DNA of 64,000 nucleotides from an uncultured Eubacteriales bacterium (GCA_934464615.1 CAKSKA010000003.1:1-64000), one strand, 5' to 3'. Counted from the first letter of the stretch, positions 8,315-18,146 are shown. The notes: generated by a model from the sequence alone, not told the origin. Numbers and translations: made by a program.

Positions 8315-11300
8315 TTAAATATTTTCTTCATCATCAGCAAAGTCGTCTGCGTCGTCGCCTGTTTCATCGGCTATATCATCGCCGTTTTCGTCCAAAAGTC
8401 CGAAACCGTCAAGATTATCCGCAACTTTTTCTTCGCTGAAGTCCGGTGTATAATCCGCCGGAACAAGACCGATATCGTCATCATCGTCAAATGTTTGCTT
8501 AAGGTCGATTTCTTCTTCGTTGGCATCCAATACCTTAACATCAAGTCCCAATGACTGAAGTTCTTTAATAAGAACCTTAAAGGATTCCGGAACGCCTGCT
8601 TTTGGAACATTCATACCTTTAACGATTGATTCATATGTTTTAACACGTCCCACAACATCGTCCGATTTAACAGTCAGTATTTCCTGCAATGTATAAGCGG
8701 CGCCGTATGCTTCAAGTGCCCAAACTTCCATTTCGCCGAAACGCTGACCGCCGAACTGAGCTTTACCGCCGAGCGGCTGCTGCGTTACAAGTGAATAAGG
8801 ACCTGTTGAACGTGCGTGTATCTTATCGTCTACAAGGTGATGCAGTTTAAGATAGTACATATATCCGACTGTTACGCGGTTATCAAACGGTTCGCCCGTA
8901 CGTCCGTCATACAGCTGCATCTTGCCGTCTTCAGGCAAATCCGCCATCTTAAAGCATTCCCTGATGTCCGCTTCGTGTGCGCCGTCAAATACAGGTGTAC
9001 AAATCTTCCAACCGAGTGCCTTTGCAGCATAGCCGAGGTGTACTTCAAGTACCTGACCGATGTTCATACGTGACGGAACGCCGAGGGGGTTAAGAACGAT
9101 ATCAAGCGGTGTGCCGTCGGGTAAGAAAGGCATATCCTCACTCGGTAAAATGCGTGATACAACACCCTTATTTCCGTGACGTCCTGCCATTTTATCTCCG
9201 ACGGAGATCTTACGCTTCTGTGCGATGTAGCAGCGTACAACAAGGTTTACACCGGGGCTTAATTCCGATGCATTCTCGCGTGAGAATACTTTAACGTCAA
9301 CTATAGTGCCGTATTCGCCGTGCGGAACGCGCAATGAAGTATCTCTTACTTCCCTTGCCTTCTCACCGAAAATAGCACGCAGCAATCTTTCCTCAGCCGT
9401 AAGTTCGGTTTCGCCCTTAGGCGTTACTTTACCTACAAGTATATCCCCTGCCGAAACCTCAGCACCTACACGGATAATACCGCGTTCATCAAGGTCTTTA
9501 AGTGCATCTTCGCCAACATTCGGTATATCTCTTGTAATTTCTTCCGGTCCGAGTTTTGTATCTCTTGCTTCGATTTCATACTCTTCAATATGAATCGAAG
9601 TATACATATCTTCCCTAACCAGTTTTTCGTTTATAAGAACAGCGTCCTCGTAGTTATAACCTTCCCAAGTCATAAATCCGATAAGGGCGTTTCTGCCGAG
9701 GCTGATTTCGCCGTTGCTTGTAGCCGGACCGTCAGCGATAACTTCGCCTTCCTCAACCTTTTGTCCTACATTTACAATCGGCTTTTGATTTATACAAGTG
9801 CCGTGGTTTGAACGCAGGAATTTTATAAGGTTGTATTCGTCTATCTCACCGTCAGCGGCTTTAACCTTAATTGAATCCGCAGAAACGGCAACAACAGTAC
9901 CGGCACGTTTTGCAAGAACCACAACGCCGGAATCCACAGCCGCCTTATATTCCATACCGGTAGCTACTATCGGGCTTTCGGTAACAAGAAGCGGTACGGC
10001 CTGCTTCTGCATGTTAGAGCCCATCAAAGCACGGTTTGTATCGTCGTTTTCAAGAAACGGGATCATAGCGGTTGCAACAGATACAACCATTTTCGGCGAT
10101 ACGTCCATAAGGTCAACTTCGGTGTGTTCAACTTCAAGGAATCTGTCCTGGAAACGTGCGTTAACCTTTTCGCGTACAAAATGACCGTCTTTATCAAGCG
10201 GTTCATTAGCCTGTGCTACTATAAATTCATCTTCTTCATCCGCAGTAATGTAAACAACGTCATCAAGTACCCTGCCCGTAGCTTTGTCAACCTTGCGGAA
10301 AGGCGCCTCGATAAATCCGTATTCGTTAATCTTTGCAAATGTTGCAAGATAGGATATAAGTCCGATGTTAGGACCTTCAGGAGTTTCAATAGGACACATG
10401 CGTCCGTAATGCGTGTAATGTACGTCACGAACTTCGAAGGAAGCACGATCTCTTGACAAACCGCCGGGGCCGAGTGCCGACAAACGACGCTTATGCGTAA
10501 GTTCTGACAGCGGATTTGTCTGATCCATAAACTGTGACAACGGCGAAGAACCGAAAAATTCCTTAATCGCCGCAACAATAGGACGTATGTTTATAAGCGA
10601 ATTCGGAGTTGCGGAATCAACATCCTGCGCCTGCAAGGTCATTTTTTCGCGTACAACCCTTTCCATACGGCTGAAGCCTATACGGAACTGATTCTGCAAA
10701 AGTTCGCCTACAGAGCGTATACGGCGGTTTCCGAGGTGGTCTATATCGTCAACATTGCCTATTGCGTAATCAAGCGTAAAGAAGTAGTTTACAGAAGCAA
10801 AAATATCCTCTATTACAATATGCTTCGGAATAAGGCGGTCTACACTTACGGAAATCGCTTCGCGTATTTCCTCTTCGGTTTCATTGTTTTCAAGTATTTC
10901 TTTAAGAACGGCAAACGAAACATCCTCATTTATGCCGAGATCCGTAACATCAAAATCAATAAAGTTTTTAATGTTAACCATACCGTTGGAAAGAACCTTA
11001 ACTTCGTGTTTTGTGCCTTCGGGATCAACAACATTGATATAAACCTCGCTGACGCCCTTGTTCTGCATATCCAAAGCGGTCTTTTTATCAATTATCTTAC
11101 CTGCTTCCGCAAGTACTTCACCCGTCATGGGATCCGCAACCGTGCGTGCAAGCTCTTTACCGGCAATTCTTGCGGCAATTGCAAGTTTTTTGTTGTATTT
11201 ATAACGTCCCACGCGTGAAAGATCATAACGATGAGCGTCAAAGAACAGCTGCGCCAAATAACTTTGCGCGCCTTCAACCGTAGCAGGCTCGCCGGGACGG

Positions 11301-12034
11301 AGCTTTTTGTAAACTTCTATTAAAGCGTCGTCGGTGTTATTTGTAATATCTTTTTCAAAAGTAGCCGAAAGCTTTATATCGTCGCCTATGACTGCTCTTA
11401 TCTGTTCGTTAGTTTCAAGACCGAGTGAACGGAGGAATGTAGTTATGGGGAGTTTGCGGTTTTTATCAATTCTTACATAAACCACATCATTAAGATCCGT
11501 TTCATATTCAAGCCATGCGCCGCGGTTTGGAATTATGGTTGAATTAAACAGCTTTTTACCTGTTTTTTCATCCACCTTAACACCGTAATACACACCGGGA
11601 GAACGTACAAGCTGCGAAACTATTGCGCGCTCCGCGCCGTTTATAACAAAAGTTCCGGATTCAGTCATAAGCGGAAAATCGCCCATAAAGACTTCGCTTT
11701 CCTTAATTTCGCCGGTTTCGTTGTTAAGAAGTCTTGCCGTAACACGAAGCGGTACCGCATAAGTGGTATCCCTTGCCTTACATTCGGTTATACTGTACTT
11801 CGGTGTTGTTTCAAATCTGTAATCAATAAAATCCAATACCAAATTACCGGTATAGTCCGTTATGGAAGACATTTCTTTAAAAACTTCCTTAAGGCCTTCT
11901 TCAACAAACCATTTGTATGAATCTTTCTGTATTTCAATGAGGTTGGGCATATCTATAACTTCATCGATTTTAGAAAAACTCATACGAGTGTTTTTACCCA
12001 GCTGGACAGGCTTGACCATTGCTTTTGACTCCAT
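8315..12034 (-). CDS. rpoB: DNA-directed RNA polymerase beta subunit
   Basis: The beta subunit of RNA polymerase, 1239 residues. The rifampicin-pocket region (about residues 495-545: LSQFMDQTNPLSELTHKRR, SALGPGG) has the sensitive-type histidine and serine. The C-terminal MEVWALEAYGAA block, which contacts beta', is present, followed by an acidic tail rich in Asp and Glu. The start is uncertain: ATG at 12034 is 13 bases from GAGGAG, whereas an internal ATG at 12019 (MVKPVQLGKNTR) has GGAG 9 bases before it and matches the usual family N-terminus. It has its own strong promoter and a leader of about 130 bases. The usual rplJ-rplL neighbours are absent upstream. Confidence 0.98.
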   Translation of the reverse strand: MESKAMVKPVQLGKNTRMSFSKIDEVIDMPNLIEIQKDSYKWFVEEGLKEVFKEMSSITDYTGNLVLDFIDYRFETTPKYSITECKARDTTYAVPLRVTARLLNNETGEIKESEVFMGDFPLMTESGTFVINGAERAIVSQLVRSPGVYYGVKVDEKTGKKLFNSTIIPNRGAWLEYETDLNDVVYVRIDKNRKLPITTFLRSLGLETNEQIRAVIGDDIKLSATFEKDITNNTDDALIEVYKKLRPGEPATVEGAQSYLAQLFFDAHRYDLSRVGRYKYNKKLAIAARIAGKELARTVADPMTGEVLAEAGKIIDKKTALDMQNKGVSEVYINVVDPEGTKHEVKVLSNGMVNIKNFIDFDVTDLGINEDVSFAVLKEILENNETEEEIREAISVSVDRLIPKHIVIEDIFASVNYFFTLDYAIGNVDDIDHLGNRRIRSVGELLQNQFRIGFSRMERVVREKMTLQAQDVDSATPNSLINIRPIVAAIKEFFGSSPLSQFMDQTNPLSELTHKRRLSALGPGGLSRDRASFEVRDVHYTHYGRMCPIETPEGPNIGLISYLATFAKINEYGFIEAPFRKVDKATGRVLDDVVYITADEEDEFIVAQANEPLDKDGHFVREKVNARFQDRFLEVEHTEVDLMDVSPKMVVSVATAMIPFLENDDTNRALMGSNMQKQAVPLLVTESPIVATGMEYKAAVDSGVVVLAKRAGTVVAVSADSIKVKAADGEIDEYNLIKFLRSNHGTCINQKPIVNVGQKVEEGEVIADGPATSNGEISLGRNALIGFMTWEGYNYEDAVLINEKLVREDMYTSIHIEEYEIEARDTKLGPEEITRDIPNVGEDALKDLDERGIIRVGAEVSAGDILVGKVTPKGETELTAEERLLRAIFGEKAREVRDTSLRVPHGEYGTIVDVKVFSRENASELSPGVNLVVRCYIAQKRKISVGDKMAGRHGNKGVVSRILPSEDMPFLPDGTPLDIVLNPLGVPSRMNIGQVLEVHLGYAAKALGWKICTPVFDGAHEADIRECFKMADLPEDGKMQLYDGRTGEPFDNRVTVGYMYYLKLHHLVDDKIHARSTGPYSLVTQQPLGGKAQFGGQRFGEMEVWALEAYGAAYTLQEILTVKSDDVVGRVKTYESIVKGMNVPKAGVPESFKVLIKELQSLGLDVKVLDANEEEIDLKQTFDDDDDIGLVPADYTPDFSEEKVADNLDGFGLLDENGDDIADETGDDADDFADDEENI

Positions 12035-12172
12035 AGGTTAACATTCACTCCTCTTAAAATTATACAAATTTTAAAAATCTGCATTTTAAACATTTACAAA
12101 TGAAAAGGCGCTGTTACTGCCGATTTTTAGGTGCAAAATAGGCGCATAATATCCCATCATCAGTAATTTAAT

Positions 12173-12201
12173 ATTATATTTCAAAACATTAAAATAGTCA
12201 A
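12173..12201 (-). promoter_or_regulatory. rpoBC promoter
   Basis: On the minus strand TTGACT (12196-12201), a 17-base spacer, and a perfect TATAAT (12173-12178). It lies just downstream of the terminator of the preceding lipoprotein gene and leaves an untranslated leader of about 130 bases before rpoB. Confidence 0.85.
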
Positions 12202-12221
12202 GGCTTTTTTTGACATTTTTT

Positions 12222-12257
12222 TGAAAAAAATAAACCGGCGAATTTTTCGCCGGTTTA
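12222..12257 (-). terminator. Rho-independent terminator after the FKBP-like lipoprotein gene
   Basis: Stem of 11 bp (12246-12256 with 12232-12242) with a short AT loop, followed on the minus strand by TATTTTTTT. It closes the prmA-prfB-lipoprotein operon directly before the rpoBC promoter. Confidence 0.9.
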
Positions 12258-12269
12258 TTAAACTATTGC

Positions 12270-13319
12270 TTATTTTACTATTGCGTTATCTTTAATGAAC
12301 TCCGTAACGCAGTTTGTTACGGCATTGGCTTCAAGCGTCCATTCATCGTAATTCTTTTTAATATCATCCTCGCTCATTCCGCTTGAACTTGCCAACTCAT
12401 TAATGCTCTCTTCGTATTCTTCGTCCGTATACGACAGTTTTTCAGTATCGTAAATAGCATACATTATCATTTCTTTTTTAAGCGCATTGTTGTAGTATTC
12501 CTGCAACTGACTTTTCGAAATACCGTATATACTCTGAAGCATAACGTCTGCATCTATGGTCTGCCCGTACTGTTGAGAATACGCCTGTGCCTGTTGCTCG
12601 GCATAACTTACATAACTGTTGAACAATTTATCATAATTTGCTTTTTCGGTTTCCGGATATGACTTAACGGCAAAATCTGCGGAATTCATTATACTGTCAA
12701 GCGCCATTGTCTCAACAATGCGGCCTTGCAGATCGTCATTGTAAGCCTGCAGGGAATCAAAACCCATTTTCTTGGCAAATTCATCGCTCTTTTCGGGATA
12801 CTCGTTTACATAATTGACCTTAACCGTAAATGTGGTAAGCGCACCGTTAAGTTCGTCATTACCGTAGTCCTCCGGGAAAGTAATATCAAATACCTTTGTA
12901 TCACCGACTTTTACGCCGACCAACTGATCCTCGAATCCGTCAATAAACTGTTTTGAGCCTATTGTTAAATTATAATCTTCAAATCCGTCATTATCATCGG
13001 CAGAGGTATCACCCGTAAAAATTTTACCGCTTGATTTTATCTTTCCGCTGTAAGAAATATTGGTAATATCACCGTCTGCAACTACGCCGTCTGTACGTTT
13101 GTTAAACAGGTCGTTGTTTGAAACATCGCTTTTAAAATATGAATTTTCGTAATTTGCATATGTATCGGAACTCTTGTCAATCTCAATACCCTTATATTTA
13201 CCGAGGGATACATATTTTTGCATATCGTAATTGTACAATGTTCTCTTTGCCTTCTTTTTGCAGCCTGCAAAACACAGTGCCGTCAATGCCGCCAGAATAA
13301 CGGCAATAATTTTTTTCAT
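12270..13319 (-). CDS. Trigger-factor/FKBP-like peptidyl-prolyl isomerase lipoprotein
   Basis: Predicted lipoprotein of 349 residues. A lipobox ends at Cys20 (FAGC), followed by a lysine-rich stretch, so it should be tethered outside the membrane after Lgt processing. Residues of about 80-175 resemble an FKBP-type domain (GDITNISYSGKI, IGSKQFIDGFEDQLVG, VFDITFPEDY). The rest is helical and resembles the chaperone C-terminal part of trigger factor. The likely job is folding of exported proteins. It follows prfB after 12 bases, so it is cotranscribed with prmA and prfB, and a strong terminator follows. It is not the cytoplasmic trigger factor, because it has a signal peptide and no ribosome-binding N-terminal domain. 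Confidence 0.88.
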   Translation of the reverse strand: MKKIIAVILAALTALCFAGCKKKAKRTLYNYDMQKYVSLGKYKGIEIDKSSDTYANYENSYFKSDVSNNDLFNKRTDGVVADGDITNISYSGKIKSSGKIFTGDTSADDNDGFEDYNLTIGSKQFIDGFEDQLVGVKVGDTKVFDITFPEDYGNDELNGALTTFTVKVNYVNEYPEKSDEFAKKMGFDSLQAYNDDLQGRIVETMALDSIMNSADFAVKSYPETEKANYDKLFNSYVSYAEQQAQAYSQQYGQTIDADVMLQSIYGISKSQLQEYYNNALKKEMIMYAIYDTEKLSYTDEEYEESINELASSSGMSEDDIKKNYDEWTLEANAVTNCVTEFIKDNAIVK

Positions 13320-13331
13320 AAAAACAACTCC

Positions 13332-14453
13332 TTAATTTTTTGTTATTTGCCCGAGTGATACAGCCTTTAAGTAAGCATTTATAAAACCGTCTATATCGCC
13401 GTCCATAACGGCACCGATATTTCCGGATTCAAACCCTGTTCTGTGGTCCTTAGCAAGCGTATAAGGCATAAATACATATGAGCGTATTTGTGAACCCCAC
13501 GCAATTTCTTTTTGTGCGCCTTTAATATCCTCAATTTTTTCAAGATGTTCCCGTTCCTTGATTTCCACAAGTTTTGATTTTAACATCTTCATTGCAACTT
13601 CCCTGTTTTGATGCTGACTGCGCTCGTTTTGACAAGCCACAACTATACCGGTGGGTATATGCGTTATGCGGATCGCGGATTCGGTCTTGTTTACGTGCTG
13701 ACCGCCCGCGCCGCTTGAACGGTAGGTATCTACTTTAAGGTCCTCATCACGTATTTCAACATCAACATCATCCGTTATTTCCGGCATTACTTCAAGTGAC
13801 GCAAATGATGTGTGGCGTCTGCCTGAAGAGTCGAAAGGCGAAATACGCACCAATCTGTGCACTCCGCTTTCGCTTTTTAAATAACCGTAAGCATTAACGC
13901 CCTCTATAAGCAAAACCGCACTTTTAAGTCCTGCTTCTTCACCGTCAAGAAAATCAAGCGTTTTAACCTTGAACTTATGGCGTTCCGCCCAATGCGTATA
14001 CATACGCACAAGCATTTCGTTCCAATCCTGCGCTTCCGTACCGCCGGCTCCCGCATGAAAAGTAAGTATGGCATTGTTAGAGTCGTATTCTCCGGACAGC
14101 AGTGTTTCAAGCCGCTGTTCCGATAACTGCTTGGAAAAATCTTCGACAAGTTCGTTTACCTCGTCAAGCATAGAAAGGTCTTCTTCCTCGTCTGCCATAT
14201 CTATAAGCGTCAGCGCATCGCTGTAAGCGTTTGTTAATTTATCATACTTTGCTATTTTATCTTTGCATCGACTTATTTTCTGCAATACTTTCTGCGAGTT
14301 TTCAACATTATCCCAAAATCCGTCAGCGGCTGTTTGCGCCTCAAGTTCGGATATTTCTTTCTTTGTACCGTCATAATCTATAGCGTCTTTTAAGTCGTTA
14401 AGTTCGTTTTCAAAACCGGTAAGTTTTAAACGTTGCTCTTCAAATTCAAGCAT
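13332..14453 (-). CDS. prfB: Peptide chain release factor 2
   Basis: RF2, which releases the nascent chain at UAA and UGA. The 373-residue protein carries the SPF codon-recognition tripeptide (VRISPFDSSGRRH) and the catalytic GGQ at residues 250-252. The N-terminal coiled region is complete and in one frame: the segment aligning with the usual +1 programmed frameshift site (DAIDYD, near residue 25) has no in-frame stop. This gene therefore seems to lack the classic autoregulatory frameshift. It overlaps the end of prmA by 8 bases and precedes the lipoprotein gene by 12 bases. Confidence 0.97.
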   Translation of the reverse strand: MLEFEEQRLKLTGFENELNDLKDAIDYDGTKKEISELEAQTAADGFWDNVENSQKVLQKISRCKDKIAKYDKLTNAYSDALTLIDMADEEEDLSMLDEVNELVEDFSKQLSEQRLETLLSGEYDSNNAILTFHAGAGGTEAQDWNEMLVRMYTHWAERHKFKVKTLDFLDGEEAGLKSAVLLIEGVNAYGYLKSESGVHRLVRISPFDSSGRRHTSFASLEVMPEITDDVDVEIRDEDLKVDTYRSSGAGGQHVNKTESAIRITHIPTGIVVACQNERSQHQNREVAMKMLKSKLVEIKEREHLEKIEDIKGAQKEIAWGSQIRSYVFMPYTLAKDHRTGFESGNIGAVMDGDIDGFINAYLKAVSLGQITKN

Positions 14454-15390
14454 CGGTATTCTCCCTTTCCTTATTTTCGGATTTCAAGGCAAAGGCATAC
14501 CAATTATCGCGTTTCAGTTCCTCTATAATTTCAAATCCGCTGTTAATAAAACTTTCTCTAACCTGTTGTGCCCTTACATCAATAATTCCGGATGTGATGT
14601 ATATTGTATCGTCAGTCATATAGTTTTTAACGTCTCCGTTAAGACGTATTATAACATCGGCAACTATATTAGCGCAAATTATATCAAATTTTCCGCTTAC
14701 CTTTTCCGCCAAATCGCCGACTTCAAAATCTGTTTTACCCGACACCGCGTTCAGTAATGCGTTTTCCTTTGCCACCTTAACCGCCGTAGGATCGATGTCG
14801 ACTCCTACCGCACTGTCAGCGCCGAGCAATACCCCCGCGACCGAAAGTATGCCGCTGCCGCATCCTATATCAAGCATTGTGTCGCCTTTTTCCACATACT
14901 TTTCAAGCAATTCAAGGCAAAGCGACGTTGTCGCGTGCGTACCTGTGCCGAATGCCGCACCCGGATCTATTTTCAAAACGGCTTTTGAATCTTTATTGTC
15001 ATACTTTTCCCAACTCGGACAAATAACAAGTCTGCTGCCTATGGGCGTAACCTTAAAATACTTTTTCCAGTTATCTGCCCAGTCGCTCTCGTGCAAAGTG
15101 TCCGTTTTAATTTCGTAAGCAACACCGGCAGACTCAAGCAGGTCCCCTAAAGCCTGTATACATTCCCGTACATTCTGTTCTTTTGAAATATAAAGGTGTA
15201 TAACAGACGTTGTACGGTCCTTATTTATCAATTCTTCATCAATAAGGTCTATATGCGCAATGTCCCACGCCTGCTGCTCAAGATCCGAATAATCCTCGGT
15301 ATACATACCGGAGCAAATTACGGAGCATATGCCTTCGGCAAGCGCGGTATCCGCGGTTTTTACTATTACAGAAATTTCAGTCCAATCCAT
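14446..15390 (-). CDS. prmA: Ribosomal protein L11 methyltransferase
   Basis: SAM-dependent methyltransferase that methylates ribosomal protein L11. The 314-residue protein has the family signature DPGAAFGTGTHATT and the SAM-binding motif LDIGCGSGILS in the C-terminal half; the N-terminal part is the L11-recognition domain. ATG start with GGGAG upstream. First gene of a three-gene operon, overlapping prfB by 8 bases; a pairing of prmA with prfB groups two translation-factor functions. A divergent P-type ATPase gene begins about 125 bases away. Confidence 0.95.
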   Translation of the reverse strand: MDWTEISVIVKTADTALAEGICSVICSGMYTEDYSDLEQQAWDIAHIDLIDEELINKDRTTSVIHLYISKEQNVRECIQALGDLLESAGVAYEIKTDTLHESDWADNWKKYFKVTPIGSRLVICPSWEKYDNKDSKAVLKIDPGAAFGTGTHATTSLCLELLEKYVEKGDTMLDIGCGSGILSVAGVLLGADSAVGVDIDPTAVKVAKENALLNAVSGKTDFEVGDLAEKVSGKFDIICANIVADVIIRLNGDVKNYMTDDTIYITSGIIDVRAQQVRESFINSGFEIIEELKRDNWYAFALKSENKERENTDA

Positions 15391-15465
15391 ATTAACTCTC
15401 CCAACAAAATAAACTATACCATACTTATGTGAAAAAATAAAGGCTTTTTTGTTAATTTAAAAATG

Positions 15466-15494
15466 TTGATTATTTGCAAAAAATATAGTAATAT
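15466..15494 (+). promoter_or_regulatory. Promoter of the P-type ATPase gene
   Basis: TTGATT (15466-15471), a 17-base spacer, and TAATAT (15489-15494) on the plus strand, about 20 bases before the GGGAG ribosome site. No recognisable metal-regulator operator was seen. Confidence 0.6.
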
Positions 15495-15515
15495 GTGTTT
15501 TATGGGAGTGATTAT

Positions 15516-18140
15516 ATGATTTGGCACAGTTCGGATAAAGATTCCGTTACGGCATTTTTCGGCACTGATGAAAACAGCGGCCTTTCATCGCAAAAAGCCG
15601 AAGAACTGCATGATTTATATGTCGAGCAAACCGTAAAAAGCAAGCCTTCCTTTATTAAATTGCTGTCGGCACAGTTAAACAATTATATAGCGTTGATAAT
15701 GATTGTTGCCGTAGCGTTTTGCATTGTAATATCTGTTGTATCAGGCAGCAAAACATGGATTTTATCTGCCGCAGTGGCGGTAATTATAGTAATTGATGCC
15801 TTGTTTAACGCGTTGCAGCAGTACACAGCCGATAAAATAAAACACGGCGTTAAATCAACAAAAAAGTCGGTTGTGAAGGTTATACGCGACGGCAAGGAAA
15901 CCGAAATTGATTCGGATTATCTTGTAACGGGCGATATTATGCTGCTTAACGCAGGCGATTACATACCGGCAGACGCCAGACTTTTGCAGACTGCAAATTT
16001 CAGGTGTGACGAATATATACTGACGGGTGAAACCGTCGATGTTGAAAAGGACGCCTACAGCACATTTGAGGATATTGCCCCGCTGTCCCACAGACGTAAT
16101 ATGGTTTTTGAAGGCTGCAGCGTAATGCACGGCAGCGCAAAAGCAATTGTAACGGATACGGGCACGAATACCGAATATGCAAAATCATTAAAACTTAAAA
16201 AGGCATCAAGCAATAACGACAGCGCATATAAATCGGTTGTAAATCTTATTAACAAATATTCCGTAATAATTTCCTGCGTAACTGCTTTCATCATATTTTT
16301 ACTTACGGTACTTTTTAACCTGCAGCAATCGGAAATGTCCTTTTCCGGCCTTGTGGCAAATTCGTTCGCGGATTCCCTTGCGGTAGTTTTGGCAGCCGTA
16401 CCCGAAGCCTTGCCGGCAACCATATCGGTAATACTTTGGGCAGCCATAAAAAAATTGCAGCGCAACGGTAATTTAATACTTAAAACGTCCACATTGCAAA
16501 ATGCCGCAAATATTTCGGTAATTTGTGCGGACAAGACCGGCGTTTTAACCCCCGACAATATGTGTGTAGCCAAGGTTTTCGACGGCAAAAGTATATGCGA
16601 TACGGAAAGCGAAGAGCCCTCCGACACTGCTAAGGCGGTTGTAAAAATGGCAATGATATGCGGAAATTCGCTTGATTACTCCGATTCTTCCTCGGAAACC
16701 GTAGAGGATTCGTCCGCCGCCGCGCTTGCGGATTTTTGCCGCAGTTTTGACAGTGTAAGCGTGGACGAATGTAAAAATATGTATCCCATGCTGGCGTCCG
16801 TGCCGTTTGATAACGAACACAGAATGATAACAACCGTTAATATGATAAACGGCAAATATTTTGTAATTTCAAAAGGTTCCCCTGCGTCACTTTTAAAATG
16901 TTGCGTAAACAGCAGTGATAAGCTGAACGAAATTGCCGAAAATTTGGCTGATGACGCTTTGCGTGTTATTGCGGTGGGAATTAAGGAAATTGAATCCGTA
17001 CCCGCAATACCCGGTGCGGCGGAACTTGAAAGCGGATTATCTCTGCTTGGTTTTATAGGACTGAGCGATACACCCGACGCCGAAACCGTAAAGACGGTTG
17101 AAGAATGTAAAAACGCCGGAATACGCACCGTAATGATTACGGGCGACGCACTGCCCACGGCGCGTGCGGTGGCAAGAAGAATAGGAATTCTTCCGGATAA
17201 TATGAACTCGGTAACCGGCAAACAAATTGAAGAAATGAGCGACGCCGAACTTGATTTGAAAGTAAATTCGTACTCGGTATTTGCAAGGGTTTCCCCGACA
17301 GACAGGTACAGGATAGTACGGGCACTGCAGCACAATAACGAAACCGTTGCAGTAACCGGCAGCCGCAATTCCGATGCACCGGTACTACGCAAAGCAAACG
17401 TAGGATTTTCGCCTGACAGCAATGTAAGCGATGTTGTGTGCAATGCCGCAGATGTTACATCCCAAAAACTGACGCTTAAAAATATTTCGGACGTAATCAA
17501 AGCCGCAAAAAGTACATACTTTAATGTGCGGCGCGTTATATATTATTTTTTAAGCTGCAATATAGGCGAATTGTTGGCATTTTTCCTTTGTACGCTGTTT
17601 TTCGGCAAGCCTATGCTGCTTGCGGCACAATTACTTTGGATTAATCTTATAACGGATATTTTGCCGTCTTTGTCGGTTGGTCTTTCCCCCACTGATGAAA
17701 ACGCGGCACATATACGTCCGCAGCAATACAAAAAAATATTTAATCTGCGCAGTGTCATTTCAATAGGTATTCAGTCAATATTCCTTTGCATTTTTTCACT
17801 TGTCGCATACAAAACAGGCTGCCGTATTTCAATAGAGTGCGGACGCACAATGGCACTGGGCATATTCGGATTTGCGGAGATACTCCACATACTGCCGAGT
17901 TACAGTGACAAGTTGATTATCAACACCGATTTACGCAGACAAAAAACAGTGTTAATAAATGTGGCAGCGTCTGTATTGCTTATGTTGGGCGTTATGCTGT
18001 TGCCGATAAAATCCGTTCTGGGACTTACAGATTTAACCGGCGGACAATGGACAACGATAATATTAATGTCGGTAATTCTGGCTTTAATAGATGAATTAAT
18101 TAAAATCGGTTTTTACCTGTATAAAAAGTTTTCTAAATAA
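15516..18140 (+). CDS. P-type cation ATPase (P2A-like) with degenerate hinge motif
   Basis: Membrane protein related to calcium/cation-transporting P-type ATPases, 874 residues from the ATG at 15516. That start is chosen because GGGAG lies 7 bases upstream; a longer GTG start would include the ribosome site. Seen: phosphorylation motif DKTG at 339-342, PEAL in TM4 at 296-299, MITGD near 540, KGSP in the nucleotide domain, and NLITD in TM6. Odd: the hinge motif usually TGDGxNDAP reads TGSRNSDAP at 614-622, so the Mg-binding first Asp is Ser616 and the Asn is Ser619; TGES is TGET and DKTGTLT is DKTGVLT. It may be a slow or non-transporting homologue. Monocistronic, with a bidirectional terminator. 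Confidence 0.85.
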   Translation: MIWHSSDKDSVTAFFGTDENSGLSSQKAEELHDLYVEQTVKSKPSFIKLLSAQLNNYIALIMIVAVAFCIVISVVSGSKTWILSAAVAVIIVIDALFNALQQYTADKIKHGVKSTKKSVVKVIRDGKETEIDSDYLVTGDIMLLNAGDYIPADARLLQTANFRCDEYILTGETVDVEKDAYSTFEDIAPLSHRRNMVFEGCSVMHGSAKAIVTDTGTNTEYAKSLKLKKASSNNDSAYKSVVNLINKYSVIISCVTAFIIFLLTVLFNLQQSEMSFSGLVANSFADSLAVVLAAVPEALPATISVILWAAIKKLQRNGNLILKTSTLQNAANISVICADKTGVLTPDNMCVAKVFDGKSICDTESEEPSDTAKAVVKMAMICGNSLDYSDSSSETVEDSSAAALADFCRSFDSVSVDECKNMYPMLASVPFDNEHRMITTVNMINGKYFVISKGSPASLLKCCVNSSDKLNEIAENLADDALRVIAVGIKEIESVPAIPGAAELESGLSLLGFIGLSDTPDAETVKTVEECKNAGIRTVMITGDALPTARAVARRIGILPDNMNSVTGKQIEEMSDAELDLKVNSYSVFARVSPTDRYRIVRALQHNNETVAVTGSRNSDAPVLRKANVGFSPDSNVSDVVCNAADVTSQKLTLKNISDVIKAAKSTYFNVRRVIYYFLSCNIGELLAFFLCTLFFGKPMLLAAQLLWINLITDILPSLSVGLSPTDENAAHIRPQQYKKIFNLRSVISIGIQSIFLCIFSLVAYKTGCRISIECGRTMALGIFGFAEILHILPSYSDKLIINTDLRRQKTVLINVAASVLLMLGVMLLPIKSVLGLTDLTGGQWTTIILMSVILALIDELIKIGFYLYKKFSK

Positions 18141-18146
18141 TTGAAC

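Noticed and set aside
16676..17500. A 274-codon minus-strand open frame opposite the P-type ATPase gene
   Set aside because: Ser/Leu-rich shadow frame; the plus-strand ATPase motifs are clear.
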